Source: an uncultured Robiginitomaculum sp.
GTDB lineage: Bacteria > Pseudomonadota > Alphaproteobacteria > Caulobacterales > Maricaulaceae
Reading direction: 5' to 3'
DNA: 35,970 nucleotides
Assembly: GCA_938001945.1 (NCBI GenBank)
Contig: CALLBH010000051.1
Span: 1-35,970, forward strand
This document shows positions 1-8,417 of this stretch, piece after piece; position 1 is the stretch's first letter, and every line of letters begins with the position of its first letter. The position numbers were made by a program, and so were the translations under genes. Below the pieces are notes generated by a model. The model saw nothing but the letters and a program-made list of their open reading frames with translations. It was not told the DNA's origin and searched no databases.

Positions 1-1514
1 AGCGCGTTTAGGCGTGAGACGGCTTGCTCGGGATACCATCCTTCACCGGAGAACCCGCTTTGGTCTTTGCGCGCGACGGCGGCGTAGAATTCAATACGCG
101 GGTCGCCGCGCTCTACAGGGGCGTCAGAGCCGCCCACTATAATCACGCCGCTATCCAGCAGGCTTTGCCATGCATAGCCGCCCTTGAGGCGCTCTACGCC
201 AATACGTGACGGCGCAAAATGAAGGTCACCAATCGCGTGGCTGGGCTGCATGGAGGGAATAACGTCGAGTGCTTTAAAACGCTCTAGGTCGTCCAGATTT
301 AAAATTTGAGCATGCTCGACGCGCCAGCGCGGCTGTTTTACAGCGCGTTTGGACACTGGCACTGCGGCAAAGGCCTTTTCATACCAATCTAAAACCATGC
401 GATTTCCGCGATCCCCAATGGCGTGGGTGTTAATCTGTACGCCTTCGCGTAGAGATGTTTTAAATATCTCCATCGCCTCATCTTTATTGAGCATGATGAG
501 TCCGCGATTGTCAGGGTCATCGTCATAGGGCTCGAGCAGTGCGGCACCGCGAGACCCAAGCGCGCCGTCAATATAGAGCTTAATGGAGCGGGTGGTGACC
601 ATTTGGTTGTCAGCGCGATCATCCGCAGAGAGCACATCAGCTGTAGCCGATGTGTAATCTAGGGAATTAAAGACGCGTAGCGGAATTTCTCCGCTGTCTG
701 ATAAGCTTTGCATGACGGCGACATCACTTGGCGCGACGCTCATGTTATGAAGGCCTGTCCAGCCCGAGGCGCTGTAAACCTCCCCGGCCTTGATATAGGC
801 GGCGCTGCGGCGATCTGCTGTCTCAGCTGGAATGAGGGCCGCGATGAGGTCTTGGGCCGTATCGATAAGCATGCCTGTAGGCTGTTCATTGCGACTGCGC
901 AAAATATCGCCGCCAAATGGAATTTCAGTCTGCGCCGTAATTGCCGCCATCTCCAAGGCTTTGGAATTGACTACACTGGCATGTCCATCAGAGCGTTGCA
1001 GGATAATCACGCGGTCTGTGCTGATCTCGTCCAAATCTTCACGTGTCGGGAAACGGTTTTCAGGCCAATGGGTTTCTATCCAGCCGCGGCCGATCACGGG
1101 TTCACCCATAGGTAATTCATCCATGTAAGTTTGGACGCGGCCTTTAAGGTCTGTCACTGAGGATGTGCCCTCAAGATTAAGCGTCATTTCGCGCTGACCA
1201 ATGCCAAGTAAGTGAGCATGAGAGTCCGTAAAGCCAGGATAAACATAGCCGTCAAAGTCAATTGTTTTCGCGGTGTCGCGCGTGTGCCCTAAGCAGGATA
1301 GCGTGTTACTCACGCAGATAATTTTGCCATCGGCAACAGCAATATCCTTTAGATCAGCGCTAGAATTATTACCCGAATAAATACCATCTGCCGTAATGTA
1401 TAAATCGGCGATAGGTGACTTCTCTAAGGTGTCAGGGGCCGAAGAGGAACATGCTGTTATGGTGAGCGTCAGTAAGGCGAGGGCGGGGCAATAGAGCAGA
1501 TGAGATAATTTCAT
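1..1514 (-). CDS. Amidohydrolase 3 family (YtcJ-like) lipoprotein, C-terminus cut by window edge
   Basis: The reading frame is open from an ATG at 1514 down to base 1, giving about 504 residues with no stop, so the C-terminal end lies outside the window. The N-terminus is a lipoprotein signal with lipobox I-T-A-C22, so the mature protein should be membrane-attached in the envelope. Metal-dependent amidohydrolase marks are present: D-S-H99-A-H101 at the start of the barrel, KLYIDGALGSR in the middle, then INTHAIGDRGN, RVEHAQI and GSDAP, which supply the later His and Asp ligands. The family hydrolyses amide or related C-N bonds in varied, usually unknown substrates, so I give no substrate. A purine-rich AGAAGGG directly abuts the start, unusually close for a ribosome site, but no better in-frame start is visible. 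It lies 45 bp downstream of the histidine kinase stop and may be co-transcribed with it. Confidence 0.9.
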   Translation of the reverse strand, partial: MKLSHLLYCPALALLTLTITACSSSAPDTLEKSPIADLYITADGIYSGNNSSADLKDIAVADGKIICVSNTLSCLGHTRDTAKTIDFDGYVYPGFTDSHAHLLGIGQREMTLNLEGTSSVTDLKGRVQTYMDELPMGEPVIGRGWIETHWPENRFPTREDLDEISTDRVIILQRSDGHASVVNSKALEMAAITAQTEIPFGGDILRSRNEQPTGMLIDTAQDLIAALIPAETADRRSAAYIKAGEVYSASGWTGLHNMSVAPSDVAVMQSLSDSGEIPLRVFNSLDYTSATADVLSADDRADNQMVTTRSIKLYIDGALGSRGAALLEPYDDDPDNRGLIMLNKDEAMEIFKTSLREGVQINTHAIGDRGNRMVLDWYEKAFAAVPVSKRAVKQPRWRVEHAQILNLDDLERFKALDVIPSMQPSHAIGDLHFAPSRIGVERLKGGYAWQSLLDSGVIIVGGSDAPVERGDPRIEFYAAVARKDQSGFSGEGWYPEQAVSRLNA

Positions 1515-1559
1515 CCCTTCTATTAGGCCGTGATAGGGATAGGTGAAAGCCCTAATTGA

Positions 1560-3623
1560 TTAAGCGATTTGCAAAGCCGTTTGCGCATCATCTTCGAAAA
1601 CGGTCTCAAGGGCCGTTATTAAATCTGAAAAATTGAGCGGCTTGGGTATTGCGTAATTCATACCGATATTTCTACAAATTCTAACCTGTTGATATTCAGG
1701 GTCAGCCGTAAGGGCGATGATTTTAGTATTGGCCCAACTTGTTTGGCTGTTTCGGATAGCGATTGTTGCCTCGATGCCATCCATGATGGGCATATGAATA
1801 TCCATGAGAATTACGTCAATATGGCGGTTTCTAAGAACCTCAATCGCCTCTTGTCCGTTATCTACAATCACAATTTCAGCAATTCTTGGTTCAAGCAGAG
1901 AGCGCACGACAAGCTGATTAATCTGATTGTCTTCCGCCACAAGCACCGTCAAACGGCTAAGGTCTACTGGAGCGCGCTCTTCGGCAAATACGTTCGTTCT
2001 TGGCTGTGATGAGCGCGGTGCTGGCGGCTGTATTGCGTCGCTCATGCTCTCGCGGCGCACCGTGGTGGCCCTTGGCAGCGCGCGCCGTTCTCCTTCACGC
2101 CGTTTAAGCGGAAAAGACAGTGCAAATGTTGTGCCTTGGCCGAGCTCACTTTTGGCCGTGACTTTGCCTCCCATCAGTTCTGCCAATTGTTTTACAATGG
2201 ACATCCCGAGGCCCGTTCCGCCGTAATTTGCCGAAGTGCTGTCTGTGGCTTGTTGGTAGGGCGTGAAAACGTCTGCAAGCTGCTCCTGCGTCATTCCTAT
2301 GCCTGTGTCACGAATAGCCGTAACGAAGAATGGCTTGTCGCCGCGTTCAACGATCGTTGAAATAATGTCAACTTGACCATTTTCAGTAAATTTAATCGCG
2401 TTGGATAAAAGATTGTTGAGGCACTGATGGTACCGTAGAGGGTCGATGATGAGCGTGTCAGGAACACTCTCCAGGACATTTAAATTCAACTGTGTATTGT
2501 TGCTTTTTGCGCGTTCAACCCAGAGTCTTTTTATGTCTTTTAGCATCTTACGCGGAGCGGATAATTCAGGCAATAATTTTAACTTATCAGCTGAAATTTT
2601 AGCGTGATCCAGCGTCTCATCCATAAGCTTAAGAAGCATGTTGGCACTGTCACGAATAATTCCAAGTTCTTGCGTAATATGACTGGCGCTTTGGTTTTGC
2701 AAAAGCGCTTCCGTCATACCTAAAACACCATTCATTGGCGTTCTGATCTCATGGCTCATATTTGCGAGGTAAGCGTTTTGGGCTTTCACCATGCGCTCAG
2801 CTTCTGATGCACGGCGTTTCAACGCGCGGATTGAACCGCGATCTTCAGTTTGATCCAGAACGAGGCAGTTCACACCGATGGCTTTTCCATTTTCCGCAAA
2901 AATCGGAACGCCAATATTACGTTTATATGTCGTGCCGCTTTGCTCGAGCACCAAGCGGTAAGAGAAATCCATGATTGTTTTTGATTTAAAGGCCTTGTCC
3001 CAATTTGCTTTTACTTTGGGGAGATCGTTGGGGTGTATAAGTGGCCAGAATCCATCTTTATGGACGCGGTCCAGTTCAGCTTTAGATAAATGCTCACGAA
3101 TAGAATCGCTAAATGTGAATTTACCGGTGCGTAGTGAAAATTGCCAATATCCCGCGCCCGCTGAATTGATAGCCAGGTCCATTAATTGCTCGCGGCGTTT
3201 GCGATCTGTAATATCCTCTGAGAGCACAATTGCGCTGCCATCTTCGGCGTAGGTTCTCTGCGCATGTATAACGCGCCCATTTGAGGATGTGCGTATGACA
3301 TCCTCCGTAGAGACTTTGCGTGCGGCGGACCTCTTCAAAATATTGTTCCACAGCGCATCTATATCTGCATCGGGGCCATAGTCGCCGCGTTTTATTGCAA
3401 ATTCGAGAATGTTTTTAGATGAACGACCCGATTTATATAGATCGGTCGGAACATTTGAGTGAATCAAGGCTGCAGCGTTATGGGTGACTACATTCAGATC
3501 TGTGTCGAGTATCAATACGCCTTTGCCGAGACTCTGGCCTAAAGGTTCTAAAAAGGCCAATATTTGACTCTCTACGACGTTAGATTCAAGCGTTGAAGCT
3601 TGTAATGTTTTATCATGTGCCAT
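1560..3623 (-). CDS. Soluble hybrid histidine kinase (PAS-PAS-HisKA-HATPase-REC), paralogue 1
   Basis: The 687-residue protein has no signal peptide or membrane segment, so it should sense a cytoplasmic cue. Residues 20-145 form a PAS-like domain ending in SEDITDRK, and residues 147-262 a second PAS resembling PAS_3. HisKA follows with the phosphoacceptor H291 in NMSHEIRTPMNG. The ATPase domain shows N-x-x-x-N near 403-409, DTGIGM at 439-444 and GGTGLGMS at 468-475. A Pro/Arg/Ser-rich linker (about 507-553) leads to a receiver domain with the acidic pair in VAEDN and phospho-acceptor D608 in LMDIHMPIMDG. No HPt or output domain is present, so the phosphate must pass to a separate HPt protein. 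It is clearly paralogous to the 5029-7065 kinase; both receivers share ALTADP-YQQ and RICRNIGM. The ATG lacks an obvious Shine-Dalgarno sequence. Confidence 0.93.
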   Translation of the reverse strand: MAHDKTLQASTLESNVVESQILAFLEPLGQSLGKGVLILDTDLNVVTHNAAALIHSNVPTDLYKSGRSSKNILEFAIKRGDYGPDADIDALWNNILKRSAARKVSTEDVIRTSSNGRVIHAQRTYAEDGSAIVLSEDITDRKRREQLMDLAINSAGAGYWQFSLRTGKFTFSDSIREHLSKAELDRVHKDGFWPLIHPNDLPKVKANWDKAFKSKTIMDFSYRLVLEQSGTTYKRNIGVPIFAENGKAIGVNCLVLDQTEDRGSIRALKRRASEAERMVKAQNAYLANMSHEIRTPMNGVLGMTEALLQNQSASHITQELGIIRDSANMLLKLMDETLDHAKISADKLKLLPELSAPRKMLKDIKRLWVERAKSNNTQLNLNVLESVPDTLIIDPLRYHQCLNNLLSNAIKFTENGQVDIISTIVERGDKPFFVTAIRDTGIGMTQEQLADVFTPYQQATDSTSANYGGTGLGMSIVKQLAELMGGKVTAKSELGQGTTFALSFPLKRREGERRALPRATTVRRESMSDAIQPPAPRSSQPRTNVFAEERAPVDLSRLTVLVAEDNQINQLVVRSLLEPRIAEIVIVDNGQEAIEVLRNRHIDVILMDIHMPIMDGIEATIAIRNSQTSWANTKIIALTADPEYQQVRICRNIGMNYAIPKPLNFSDLITALETVFEDDAQTALQIA

Positions 3624-3820
3624 TTATAAATACGACGCTTCATCGCCGTTTCCCCCAGGCCTTCCCTAGCCTTTCCGTTTCATGACAAAAAAAGAAGAAT
3701 ATTTTACTAACCTTGACACAATTTCGGGTTTTAATTCGTCTGCATGGGGTCAAACCTTTTGCCTTGCTCCCCTAATCCGACTCTCGGTAGGGATTAAGTC
3801 TATCTTCAATGCGGCGGATC

Positions 3821-4420
3821 ATGGCTAAGCTCTATTTCAATTTTTCAGCGATGAACGCCGGTAAGTCGACGATTTTACTCCAATCGTCCTATAATTATAA
3901 CGAGCGGGGCATGAATACGCTGCTGCTTAAGCCCGCTATTGATAATCGGGATGAAAAGGCTGAGCTGATTACGTCTCGGATTGGACTGGACGCTCGAGCT
4001 GATGTTTTTACGGACACGCTTGACTTAGAGTCCCACATTTTAGCCGCTCATGCGGTTAAGCCGATTGATTGCGTATTGCTTGATGAAGCGCAATTTCTAA
4101 CGCACGATCAAGTTTGGCAGCTCTCAAGGGTGAGCGATGATCACCGTATTCCAATTATGTGTTACGGTCTTCGTACGGATTTTTTGGGTAATTTATTCCC
4201 GGGCAGCGCTGCATTGCTCGCCATCGCAGATGATATTCGCGAGATTAGAACGCTATGTTGGTGCGGTAAGAAAGCGACCATGAATATGCGTGTAGATGGA
4301 AGCGGCGAAGCGGTTCTAAAGGGCAAGCAAATAGAAGTCGGCGGAAATGATCGCTATATAACGCTGTGTCGCAAACATTGGCGAGACAAACATATTAACG
4401 CTTCTGCCGCAGCCAAATAA
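3821..4420 (+). CDS. tdk: Thymidine kinase (type II, TK1-like)
   Basis: This enzyme phosphorylates thymidine (or deoxyuridine) with ATP in pyrimidine salvage in the cytoplasm. The N-terminus MAKLYFNFSAMNAGKST holds the P-loop (A-M-N-A-G-K15-S-T) and closely matches the E. coli enzyme. LLDEAQFL carries the Asp/Glu pair of the active site. C-W-C and a later C-R-K-H supply the structural zinc ligands. At 199 residues it has the usual family length. An in-frame ATG exists four codons upstream at 3809, but homology to enterobacterial Tdk begins at the Met at 3821, which I chose. The gene starts a short plus-strand pair with the phosphoribosyltransferase 27 bp downstream, which suggests a salvage operon. 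Confidence 0.95.
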   Translation: MAKLYFNFSAMNAGKSTILLQSSYNYNERGMNTLLLKPAIDNRDEKAELITSRIGLDARADVFTDTLDLESHILAAHAVKPIDCVLLDEAQFLTHDQVWQLSRVSDDHRIPIMCYGLRTDFLGNLFPGSAALLAIADDIREIRTLCWCGKKATMNMRVDGSGEAVLKGKQIEVGGNDRYITLCRKHWRDKHINASAAAK

Positions 4421-4447
4421 GCACTGGTGTCAACGAGAGGAACTGTC

Positions 4448-5032
4448 GTGGAAAAACAATTTGTTAGCGCGGAGCAACTTCTTTCAGACTCATTTGAACT
4501 TGCGCTAAGGATATTCGAAAGCGGGTTTCGACCGACCTATGTTATTGGAATTTGGCGCGGAGGGGCGCCGATAGGCATTGCCGTTCAGGAAGTTTTAGAG
4601 ACGCTGAAATGCCCTACGGATCATTTTGCAATTCGCGCATCATCATATGGCGGAGCTAAAGTTCAGGCCGATCAGATTGAGGTGAGGGGGCTTGAGTGTG
4701 TGATTAAATCTGTCGGTACGGAGGATAAAATACTCATTGTAGATGATATTTTTGACAGTGGCCGCACGATTGATACCATTATTGAAAGGGTTGAAGCGAG
4801 CTGCGGTTCGGCCATTCCGCAGGATATTCGAATAGCGACAGTGTATTTTAAACCAAACCGCAATTTGTCACTCCGCACGCCCGATTATTTCATACACAAG
4901 ACAGACGCTTGGACAGTGTTTCCGCACGAATTACGAGGCTGCAGTGAGAGCGAGCTTAGGGCGAACAAAAGTCTACCGGACCGGTTTTACACTCTCTTGA
5001 AAGCTACAAATATTGAACAATTCGAAGACTAA
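4448..5032 (+). CDS. Phosphoribosyltransferase-domain protein (Hpt1/COG2236-like)
   Basis: A 194-residue cytoplasmic protein of the type I PRTase fold. The PRPP-binding signature is ILIVDDIFDSGRT (residues 95-107), and the upstream loop IGIWRGGAPIG resembles hypoxanthine/xanthine phosphoribosyltransferases of the COG2236 type. It probably transfers phosphoribose to a nucleobase, but the base cannot be read from sequence. I use the GTG at 4448 because GAGAGGA at 4435-4441 sits about seven bases upstream. An in-frame GTG at 4427 exists but overlaps the region just after the tdk stop and has no ribosome site. Its context with tdk supports nucleotide salvage. The TAA at 5030-5032 overlaps the stop codon of the convergent kinase gene. 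Confidence 0.85.
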   Translation: MEKQFVSAEQLLSDSFELALRIFESGFRPTYVIGIWRGGAPIGIAVQEVLETLKCPTDHFAIRASSYGGAKVQADQIEVRGLECVIKSVGTEDKILIVDDIFDSGRTIDTIIERVEASCGSAIPQDIRIATVYFKPNRNLSLRTPDYFIHKTDAWTVFPHELRGCSESELRANKSLPDRFYTLLKATNIEQFED

Positions 5033-7065
5033 GCGGCGACCTCATTTTGAAGCTTATCATCGGAGCTAAGCAGGACATCTTCGATAACTTTCATGATCTC
5101 GCGGCGCTTTACGGGCTTACCTAAAGTGCCGTCCATACCAATGTTTCGACAAATTCTAAGCTGTTGATAATCAGGATCAGCCGTTAGTGCGATAATGATG
5201 ACATCAGCCCAATCTCTATCACTGTTACGGATCGCAATCGTAGTTTCTATGCCGTCTTTGATTGGCATATGAATATCCATCAAAATTACATCAAAGGCTT
5301 GGGTATGAAGGATATCTAATGCTTCTTGCCCATTATTGGCAAATGTGAGGGAACCAATGCTCTTTTCAAGAAGCTTTTTGACGAGGACCTGATTGATATC
5401 ATTATCTTCAACGCAGAGCACGCGAAGGCCACTAAATAAGTTCTCCGCATCAAAAGGGAGTTTACCTGCGGTGACGGTAACTTGTTGAACAGGAGGTACA
5501 AAGGCTTCTACGCTTTGCGCCAAAGGTTCTGCTTCTATTTCCGTGCTAGCAACAGGCGGTTCTACTTCGGTAACCTTGAGCCCTGCTGCATGTCCATCTA
5601 CTGGCAAACTCACCACAAAGGCGGTGCCTTTACCTGCAACGCTTTGAACTTTGATTTCTCCGTCCATGACTTCAACGAGCTGCTTCACAATGGACATGCC
5701 TAGCCCTGTGCCGCCAAACCGTCGTTTAATTGTATTGTCGCCTTGAACAAAGGGGGCAAATAGCGTGGACAAAGAGGCTTCATCCATTCCGATGCCATTG
5801 TCTTTGACGATTAGGCACACGGAGTTGTCTTTGAGTGTTGCGCCAATAATGACTTCACCGCCGGCCGTAAATTTAATCGCATTTGAAATCAGGTTATGCA
5901 GCGTTTGCTTTGTGCGATTTAGATCGAGGCTAACAACTTCCGGGAGACTCTTCGAGAGCTTTAGCGTCAGTTTTACATTGTTTTCTTTGGCTTTCGCATC
6001 CCAACTTCGTGTCATATTGCGCAGGATTTCAGCAATATTCACGTCTTCTCTGTCAACTTGATCCTTCTGGGAGCTCATGCGGGCGTGATCTAACGTATTG
6101 GTCAGCAGGCTGTCTAAACCCTCGGCAGAATTCAGAATATATTTTAGCGACTCTTTGGCGTCAGCGGGCAAAACGTCATCAAGCATTGCGTCGCTCATGC
6201 CAATAATGGCGTTAAGCGGCGTTTTAATTTCATGAGACATTTGCGCAAGGAAACGGCTTTTGGCTTCCGAGGCTTCCGTGGCTGCCTCGAGTTCGCGTTG
6301 TGTTTTTATGTCGTCTGTTATGTCTGTAACAAATGCCGTGAATCCAACCTTCTTACCATTTTGGTCAATTTGTGTCGCGCCAACATTGCGCAGATATAGT
6401 TCGCCGTGCTTTTCGAGAACAACCCGGAACGTAAACTCAATCTTATCACCTGTGGCTAGGCTTTTGCCCCAAATGTCCATAATGCCGGGAAGGTCGTCGG
6501 GATGTATGATTGCAAAAAGACCTTTACGGTGAATACGTTCAATTTCTTTTTCGGTTAGCCGCTCTGAGATATATTCAGAAAATTGATATTTTCCGGTTTC
6601 AAAATTTAAAGACCAGAACCCTGAAGAGCCAAGTTCGAGACCCATCTTAAACAAAAGCCGGCTTTTTTCTTGTTCAGTAACATCTTCGGTCGCAATCAAC
6701 AGGCCGCCATTTTCAAGGTAGTGGTGAATAGTGCGAACATAACGTCCGCCCCCAAGAAGGAATATCTCTTCTTCTTTGTGGTCAATTCCTTTTGGGGAAT
6801 AAGTATCATATTTTTCTTTGCGCTCGGCACCGATCTTCGCAGTGACAGTCTCCGGTAGCTTTGACATTTTCAAAGATAATTCGGTGAGTTCGGAGAGCGT
6901 CATACCGGGTTTTAGGATGTCACCATGAAACCCACCAATTGTCTTAAAGGTTTCGGACACGCGGCTCATCACGCCTCTGGAGTCAAAATAAACGTAACCC
7001 ACGCCGACATCATTGGATAAAATATCAGCGATTAGCGTCTTCTTGTTATGTCTCATTATGTTCAT
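5029..7065 (-). CDS. Soluble hybrid histidine kinase (PAS-PAS-HisKA-HATPase-REC), paralogue 2
   Basis: The 678-residue protein has the same plan as the kinase at 1560-3623. There is an N-terminal PAS-like region ending in ATEDVTEQ (about 20-132), a PAS_3-like domain (140-255) and HisKA with H278 in QMSHEIKTPLN. The HATPase shows NLISNAIKF, KDNGIGMD and GGTGLGMS. A long acidic/Pro linker (about 490-540) precedes a receiver with CVEDND and phospho-acceptor D597 in LMDIHMPIKDG. It has no membrane segment and no HPt. The ATG at 7065 is preceded by GGAGG about ten bases upstream, and that ribosome site lies in the loop of an inverted repeat (separate entry). A second Met at codon 4 is possible. 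The two paralogues bracket the salvage genes and probably arose by duplication. Confidence 0.93.
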   Translation of the reverse strand: MNIMRHNKKTLIADILSNDVGVGYVYFDSRGVMSRVSETFKTIGGFHGDILKPGMTLSELTELSLKMSKLPETVTAKIGAERKEKYDTYSPKGIDHKEEEIFLLGGGRYVRTIHHYLENGGLLIATEDVTEQEKSRLLFKMGLELGSSGFWSLNFETGKYQFSEYISERLTEKEIERIHRKGLFAIIHPDDLPGIMDIWGKSLATGDKIEFTFRVVLEKHGELYLRNVGATQIDQNGKKVGFTAFVTDITDDIKTQRELEAATEASEAKSRFLAQMSHEIKTPLNAIIGMSDAMLDDVLPADAKESLKYILNSAEGLDSLLTNTLDHARMSSQKDQVDREDVNIAEILRNMTRSWDAKAKENNVKLTLKLSKSLPEVVSLDLNRTKQTLHNLISNAIKFTAGGEVIIGATLKDNSVCLIVKDNGIGMDEASLSTLFAPFVQGDNTIKRRFGGTGLGMSIVKQLVEVMDGEIKVQSVAGKGTAFVVSLPVDGHAAGLKVTEVEPPVASTEIEAEPLAQSVEAFVPPVQQVTVTAGKLPFDAENLFSGLRVLCVEDNDINQVLVKKLLEKSIGSLTFANNGQEALDILHTQAFDVILMDIHMPIKDGIETTIAIRNSDRDWADVIIIALTADPDYQQLRICRNIGMDGTLGKPVKRREIMKVIEDVLLSSDDKLQNEVAA

Positions 7066-7068
7066 TTC

Positions 7069-7092
7069 CCGTGATCCTCCCCAGTATCACGG
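7069..7092 (-). promoter_or_regulatory. Hairpin enclosing the ribosome site of the second hybrid kinase
   Basis: CCGTGAT (7069-7075) and ATCACGG (7086-7092) form a perfect 7-bp stem. The 10-base loop carries, on the minus strand, the GGGGAGG Shine-Dalgarno sequence for the gene starting at 7065. The arrangement could tune ribosome access, but no ligand or trans-acting partner can be inferred. Confidence 0.45.
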
Positions 7093-7099
7093 TCAAAAT

Positions 7100-7129
7100 G
7101 CGTTAAAATAAAAAATACAGAGTTAACGC
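7100..7129. repeat. Inverted repeat GCGTTAA-N16-TTAACGC
   Basis: Perfect 7-bp arms at 7100-7106 and 7123-7129 flank an A/T-rich 16-base spacer, between the Ala-rich protein gene and the second kinase gene. It may be a regulator site for the kinase promoter or the weak terminator of the upstream minus-strand operon. The sequence does not decide between these. Confidence 0.4.
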
Positions 7130-7225
7130 GGCGTGCCGACTACAGTCGAAGCCAAGCCTAATTTCATCGACTTAGCCCCAAGGCCTAATTGGATAGGAGC
7201 TGCGCCATAAAGTCGTTGACGTTGA

Positions 7226-8371
7226 TTATTGCCCTTTAGACTTTTTGAGAAAGTCCGACGCACTTGTTCGACTGCCTGATGTGTCGCTTTCGCGCTCACG
7301 TTTAATGCGGTCTAGCGGACTAATGGCTTCTGGCTTCGCTGCGGCATTCTGAGCTGCCATTTCAGCCTTTGCTTCTGCGAGAGCTTTCGCTTTTGCCTCT
7401 TCAGCTTTCTCCGCAGCAGCCTCAGCTTTGTTTTGGGCCTGCGTTGCAGCTTTGGCTGCGGCTTCCGCATCGGCTTTTGCTTGTGCAGCGGCTTGCTCAG
7501 CGGCATCGGCCTGACCCTTAGCTTGAGTAGTTGAATCTGCATTGCGCTTCGCTTTGGCGTCAGCCGCTGCTTGCGCGGCCTCTTGAGCTTTGGCTTGAGC
7601 TTGCGCAGCAGCGTTTGCTTTTGCCTGAGCATCCGCCGCCGCAGCTTGAGCTTCCGCATTTGCTTGCGAAGCTCCCTGTTGAGCCTGCCCCTGCGGAGCT
7701 TGTCCGGGTTGCGTTGAGTTTCCTGAAGGCGAGCGGCCTGAGCCTTGCGGCCCTGCGGGCTGCGTGCCTTTAATTTGCGCTAGAATATCAGATACGCTGG
7801 CCGAAGAACCGCCGCGCATGACAGATGTCCCGCGCGAAGAGGAAGAGCCGGATTTACCGGCTTGCCCTTGTGAGCCGCCGCTTGACCCTTGTCCTTGAGA
7901 CGCAGGTCCTTGGCCTGGTTGACCATTGCCTTGACCGGTTTGCTGCGTGTTAGATGAACCGCCGCCCGTCCCATTTATTTCGCCAAGCATCTCTGTCCAA
8001 GCCAGCTTTTCTTGCTCTGCCAAATCGGGGTCAGACTGAGCTTCAGGGCTCGGCTCATAGGCTGCGTCAACAGGTTGGCCAGGTTCAGTTTTGGCAAGCG
8101 CCTTGGCGCGTTCCTTAGACAGATGACGCTTAGAGTCTTCGGGCAGACCATCATAAGGCGTAAAAGGACCTGTCTGAAGACCACTGCTACCGATACCGAG
8201 AATGTTCTTTAAATCTTCGCTGATCTCGTCGCTTCCAACCTTCTTTTTTGACTTACGCCAGTCCTCTTCGGACTTATCTGTCTCTGTTGTGGTTTGGGCA
8301 TAAGCTGGCGCGGCCAGCACAGCCGTGGCTGCAGTAGAGAGGCAAAGCGCGATCATAAATGACTTTATCAT
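7226..8371 (-). CDS. Exported Ala/Gln/Lys-rich low-complexity protein, last gene of the motor-like operon
   Basis: Not recognised as any family. The 381-residue protein has a clear signal peptide with probable cleavage after AYA25. A short charged region (26-60) follows, then a Gly/Ser/Gln-rich stretch (about 133-235) and a long alanine-rich segment (about 236-345) in which Ala alternates with Lys, Gln, Glu and Asp. That segment is probably one extended helix or coiled coil, reminiscent of TolA-like periplasmic spacers by composition only. The C-terminal 30 residues are charged and end in DFLKKSKGQ. Translation starts at the ATG at 8371 with GGATGA upstream. It lies 46 bp after the SUMF1-domain gene on the same strand, so it is probably the promoter-distal member of that operon. 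A structural periplasmic spacer is a guess. Confidence 0.75.
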   Translation of the reverse strand: MIKSFMIALCLSTAATAVLAAPAYAQTTTETDKSEEDWRKSKKKVGSDEISEDLKNILGIGSSGLQTGPFTPYDGLPEDSKRHLSKERAKALAKTEPGQPVDAAYEPSPEAQSDPDLAEQEKLAWTEMLGEINGTGGGSSNTQQTGQGNGQPGQGPASQGQGSSGGSQGQAGKSGSSSSRGTSVMRGGSSASVSDILAQIKGTQPAGPQGSGRSPSGNSTQPGQAPQGQAQQGASQANAEAQAAAADAQAKANAAAQAQAKAQEAAQAAADAKAKRNADSTTQAKGQADAAEQAAAQAKADAEAAAKAATQAQNKAEAAAEKAEEAKAKALAEAKAEMAAQNAAAKPEAISPLDRIKRERESDTSGSRTSASDFLKKSKGQ

Positions 8372-8417
8372 GGTTCATCCGTAGCCGATTCCACCTGACC
8401 ACCGCATGAATGAGGCT

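Noticed and set aside
3744-3762. GG...TTTTGC resembling a sigma-54 promoter before tdk
   Set aside because: The nearest GG is 11, not 10, bases from GC, which breaks the fixed spacing required by sigma-54.
7312-7659. Lys/Arg/Leu-rich frame inside the Ala-rich protein gene
   Set aside because: It is the shifted reading of GCx/AAx-rich repeats of the real gene and has no ribosome site.
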